From positions 31,823 to 95,822 of the forward strand of contig JASANE010000611.1 of assembly GCA_030248225.1 (NCBI GenBank): a stretch of 64,000 bases of DNA, read 5' to 3'. Below the pieces are notes generated by a model, which made no database searches, was not told the DNA's origin, and saw only the letters and a program-made list of their open reading frames with translations. The DNA comes from Trileptium ribeirensis. Taxonomy: Eukaryota; Nematoda; Enoplea; Enoplida; Thoracostomopsidae. The first letter of the stretch is position 1. The number at the start of each line of letters is the position of its first letter. A program made the translations under genes and the position numbers. This document shows, piece by piece, positions 61,111-64,000 of the stretch.

Positions 61111-62397
61111 GTTGTAAATATGTCACTTTAGTATAAATGCTTCACGAAACGTATACACACAAAAGCGCTACCGAGACAGAGTTGCCAATAGCAAAACTGT
61201 TACTTGTTTCGTTGCCTTTAAAATGCACCAAAATACAGAACCGGGAAAACAGAAAAGCCGAAACAAGCCCTTACGGCACAAACCTAGTTTCTTAAAAATT
61301 GTAGTGATAATTTCGCACAATTTTTTGTGTGACATGTAACTGCACTTTGCGTAGAAATCTACGCAAATACGCACAATTGTGCGACGAACAAATCTTACAA
61401 ATTGTGTACCAATCTGTTTATACAAATGTATGATTATATCAGCATAAGCTGTAATAATTGTCGCACAACAAATGTGTGACTAGACTTAATGTAAAGAAAC
61501 TTATTGGAATTGTAATACAGAATATACATAATTATTTACAAATCGTTTAAATTAATATACACATAAGGATTACATGATTCGTTACAAATAACTGCACAGA
61601 CAGAAAAGGTTTATGCTTAATAATATTTAAGATTGGCTAAAGTTTAATTAAACTGTAGCGTAAGTATGCTTGATTTGTAGCATAAAAAATGGTTATTTAC
61701 AAAATTAGGTAAAATTTGATATTTAATATTAAGACTTTAATACCGATAACAAACGTTTAAGCATAACTGTGCTATTTTTATCACTGTGGCAAAAAGCGCC
61801 GCTTTGTATTTAGCAATGTTACGCTTATTCGAAAAGTAGCATTGACAAAGCTTTATCGTCCAGAGAAGTAATGCTCATGCGAGGTATAAAAACAGGCAAA
61901 ATATAAATTTATAGTGATATATGTACATATAATATATATATCTTTGTTATGTAATAAATTTATATATAATTTATCGCATCATTACGTGTAGATTCAGCAT
62001 AGCAAATGTTTAACAAAAAAGGTAGACATCAACATACGTTATACTATAAAAAGAGCTGAAATTTATGCATAATTTAAGAGCAATCTGATATACTAAATTA
62101 ACCTCTTTTAGCATTATTACAATAAATAAATCGCTTAACAAGTTCTCATTAAGTGCCTTACCACCACTTCAGTTACATATCTTTAGCTCTGCTAAAGGCG
62201 CAAATCCGACAAAGTCTAGAGGGGGCGAGGGCATACAGTACGACCGCAAAATGTCTGGGGGAGGGATCGCAGCACAATCGTACAGCCATTGTACAATTAT
62301 GTGCGTGTTGATTACCATTAGTTTTATATACAAACATGCTAGGTAAACTTTTAAAATTTTGGGCCCTACCAATCCATACACTAGTCAGACAAATTTC

Positions 62398-62540
<143 letters not shown>

Positions 62541-64000
62541 TGACCAGCTTAGTAGAGTTCTGGAGACGGGGGCGATGCATACTTTTGTATATGAATATAT
62601 GATTTGCCAACTTGGCAAGAATCTGAGGGAACAACCTGCAAGATTGCCGTCCACCCCAGACATATTTATGAGGGGTGGGGGCTCGTTTTCCGTCGCCCAC
62701 GGTGTTTGTGCCCATCAAATGTCTTTTTGATAAGTTATGTTAAATAATTAAACCTATAATGCCAAATAGTCAAGTTAACATTTTGAATGTGGGTATGAAC
62801 TTGTATTATTACAACAAGTATTTCGCAATCACCAAAGGATCACATAGCTAGTGGAACTCATGCACGATTTAGTCTTAGATTATTTAACAGAAGTGACATT
62901 TAGTACAATGCTACTTAGTTTCTGCATGTATATTATAACACATTTGACTACGAAGTTCCGATTCGTGAACAACAATTGTTGCATTATCATTAAAAATTTA
63001 AATCTTGTACGGAAATCACCAGGTAAGTGCAATCTCTAGTTTGTGGTATTATAAGATACCTGAGGATCTTGCCTAGTGTAATGTCAAATATTTATTCCAG
63101 TGGACCCGGTCTTACAGTTTTGTGACAAATTTGTTTCAAACTTATAGCGAGGAAATTTCATTTCCTTTTCAGGTGAAACACGAATCGTTTACCCAGAGCT
63201 GATATTAAGTTTATTATATAAAATTACCTAACGCTTATCTGAGTACTTCTACAGTTCCCTTCAATAAAATGAGTCAATAAATTAACATACGTCTGCTATA
63301 AAATGTTCTCGGAACTGTAACAATTGGGTCGCAGAACACTGCCTAACTTTGATATTTCCAACTTTGGTCAAACATTCGAAAAGTAAGCTTTACTGACATT
63401 TTTGATAATACTGAAACTGTCAAAATGCTGGTAAATAGAAATCAGCATGATGTCGAGCACTGACCTGTCATTTGTTGATTTTTTAAAGAAAATCAGTAAT
63501 ACGCGAAGTTCCCCAGAAACTAAGATTACATTTTGATCAATTATTCCTGCTGTAAATTACGCAAAATTAAACTAAAGTAATCAATAGGTTGATGAAAGTT
63601 GCTTCCTGCTAAATTTTTGCGAACCCATAACTGATAACATCCGCATAATTTTGACATTATTGTGTTTCATCCTAGCTATAGCCGGTATATTGATAAATAT
63701 GTGTACTTGCAAGGTTACAATAGTTACCGCGGAAATAACTTTTCGGGCTGCTGAAGATAGCTTTAGGTGAAAACTGGTGTTCATAGTGCTGTTTCTGTAA
63801 TTTCGTGATTAATTACGCATTGCGCGGTAAGTTTTTCTTGTGCGACGGGAGCTGAGATTTCGTCCCTTGCTGACACTATAATATATATATGATTTAATAT
63901 AAAGCATACATATGATTTCCATGAAATCGTTACAAAATTGGGTGACCATTTACACATGATCTGTGTAAAATGTAACGAAAGCTTTATTATTTAGCAATAC

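Overview
The window is nuclear DNA of an animal. It is AT-rich, full of mobile-element debris, and carries spliced genes with GT-AG introns of 0.3 to 6 kb. Both recognisable genes are metazoan families. The species cannot be fixed from the sequence; a non-vertebrate animal fits best.

Region 1, 1-6910: repeats, a dead Merlin/IS1595-type transposase and small inverted-repeat elements upstream of the first gene. Region 2, 6911-34944: a complete ten-exon gene on the + strand for a six-bladed kelch protein of the KLHDC2 family, the CUL2 ubiquitin-ligase receptor for C-terminal diglycine degrons. All nine splice junctions keep the frame and give 552 residues. Its introns hold an RTE-like LINE, a CR1/Jockey-like LINE, a 1.57 kb G-rich terminal-inverted-repeat element, a MITE family and a pair of roughly 468 bp elements.

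Region 3, 34945-48068: mostly non-coding. It is dominated by an older foldback structure (38961-44240) whose arms contain a 24-25 bp minisatellite. A few splice-flanked open stretches may be exons of an unidentified gene.

Region 4, 48069-63975: a palindrome of about 16 kb with two nearly identical 7.3 kb arms around a 1.29 kb spacer. It carries the 3' end of a TOGARAM1/crescerin gene (ciliary TOG-domain protein), with the TOG4 exons reading outward on both sides. The right arm is continuous with upstream TOG exons in the spacer but its last exon is frameshifted. The left arm is cut inside the first TOG4 exon but its last exon is intact. This is either a real inverted duplication or a head-to-head join of two haplotypes or of a folded molecule.

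The two genes do not form one pathway. KLHDC2 acts in protein quality control and TOGARAM in ciliary microtubules. Both human counterparts lie on chromosome 14q21, so the pairing may be old linkage.
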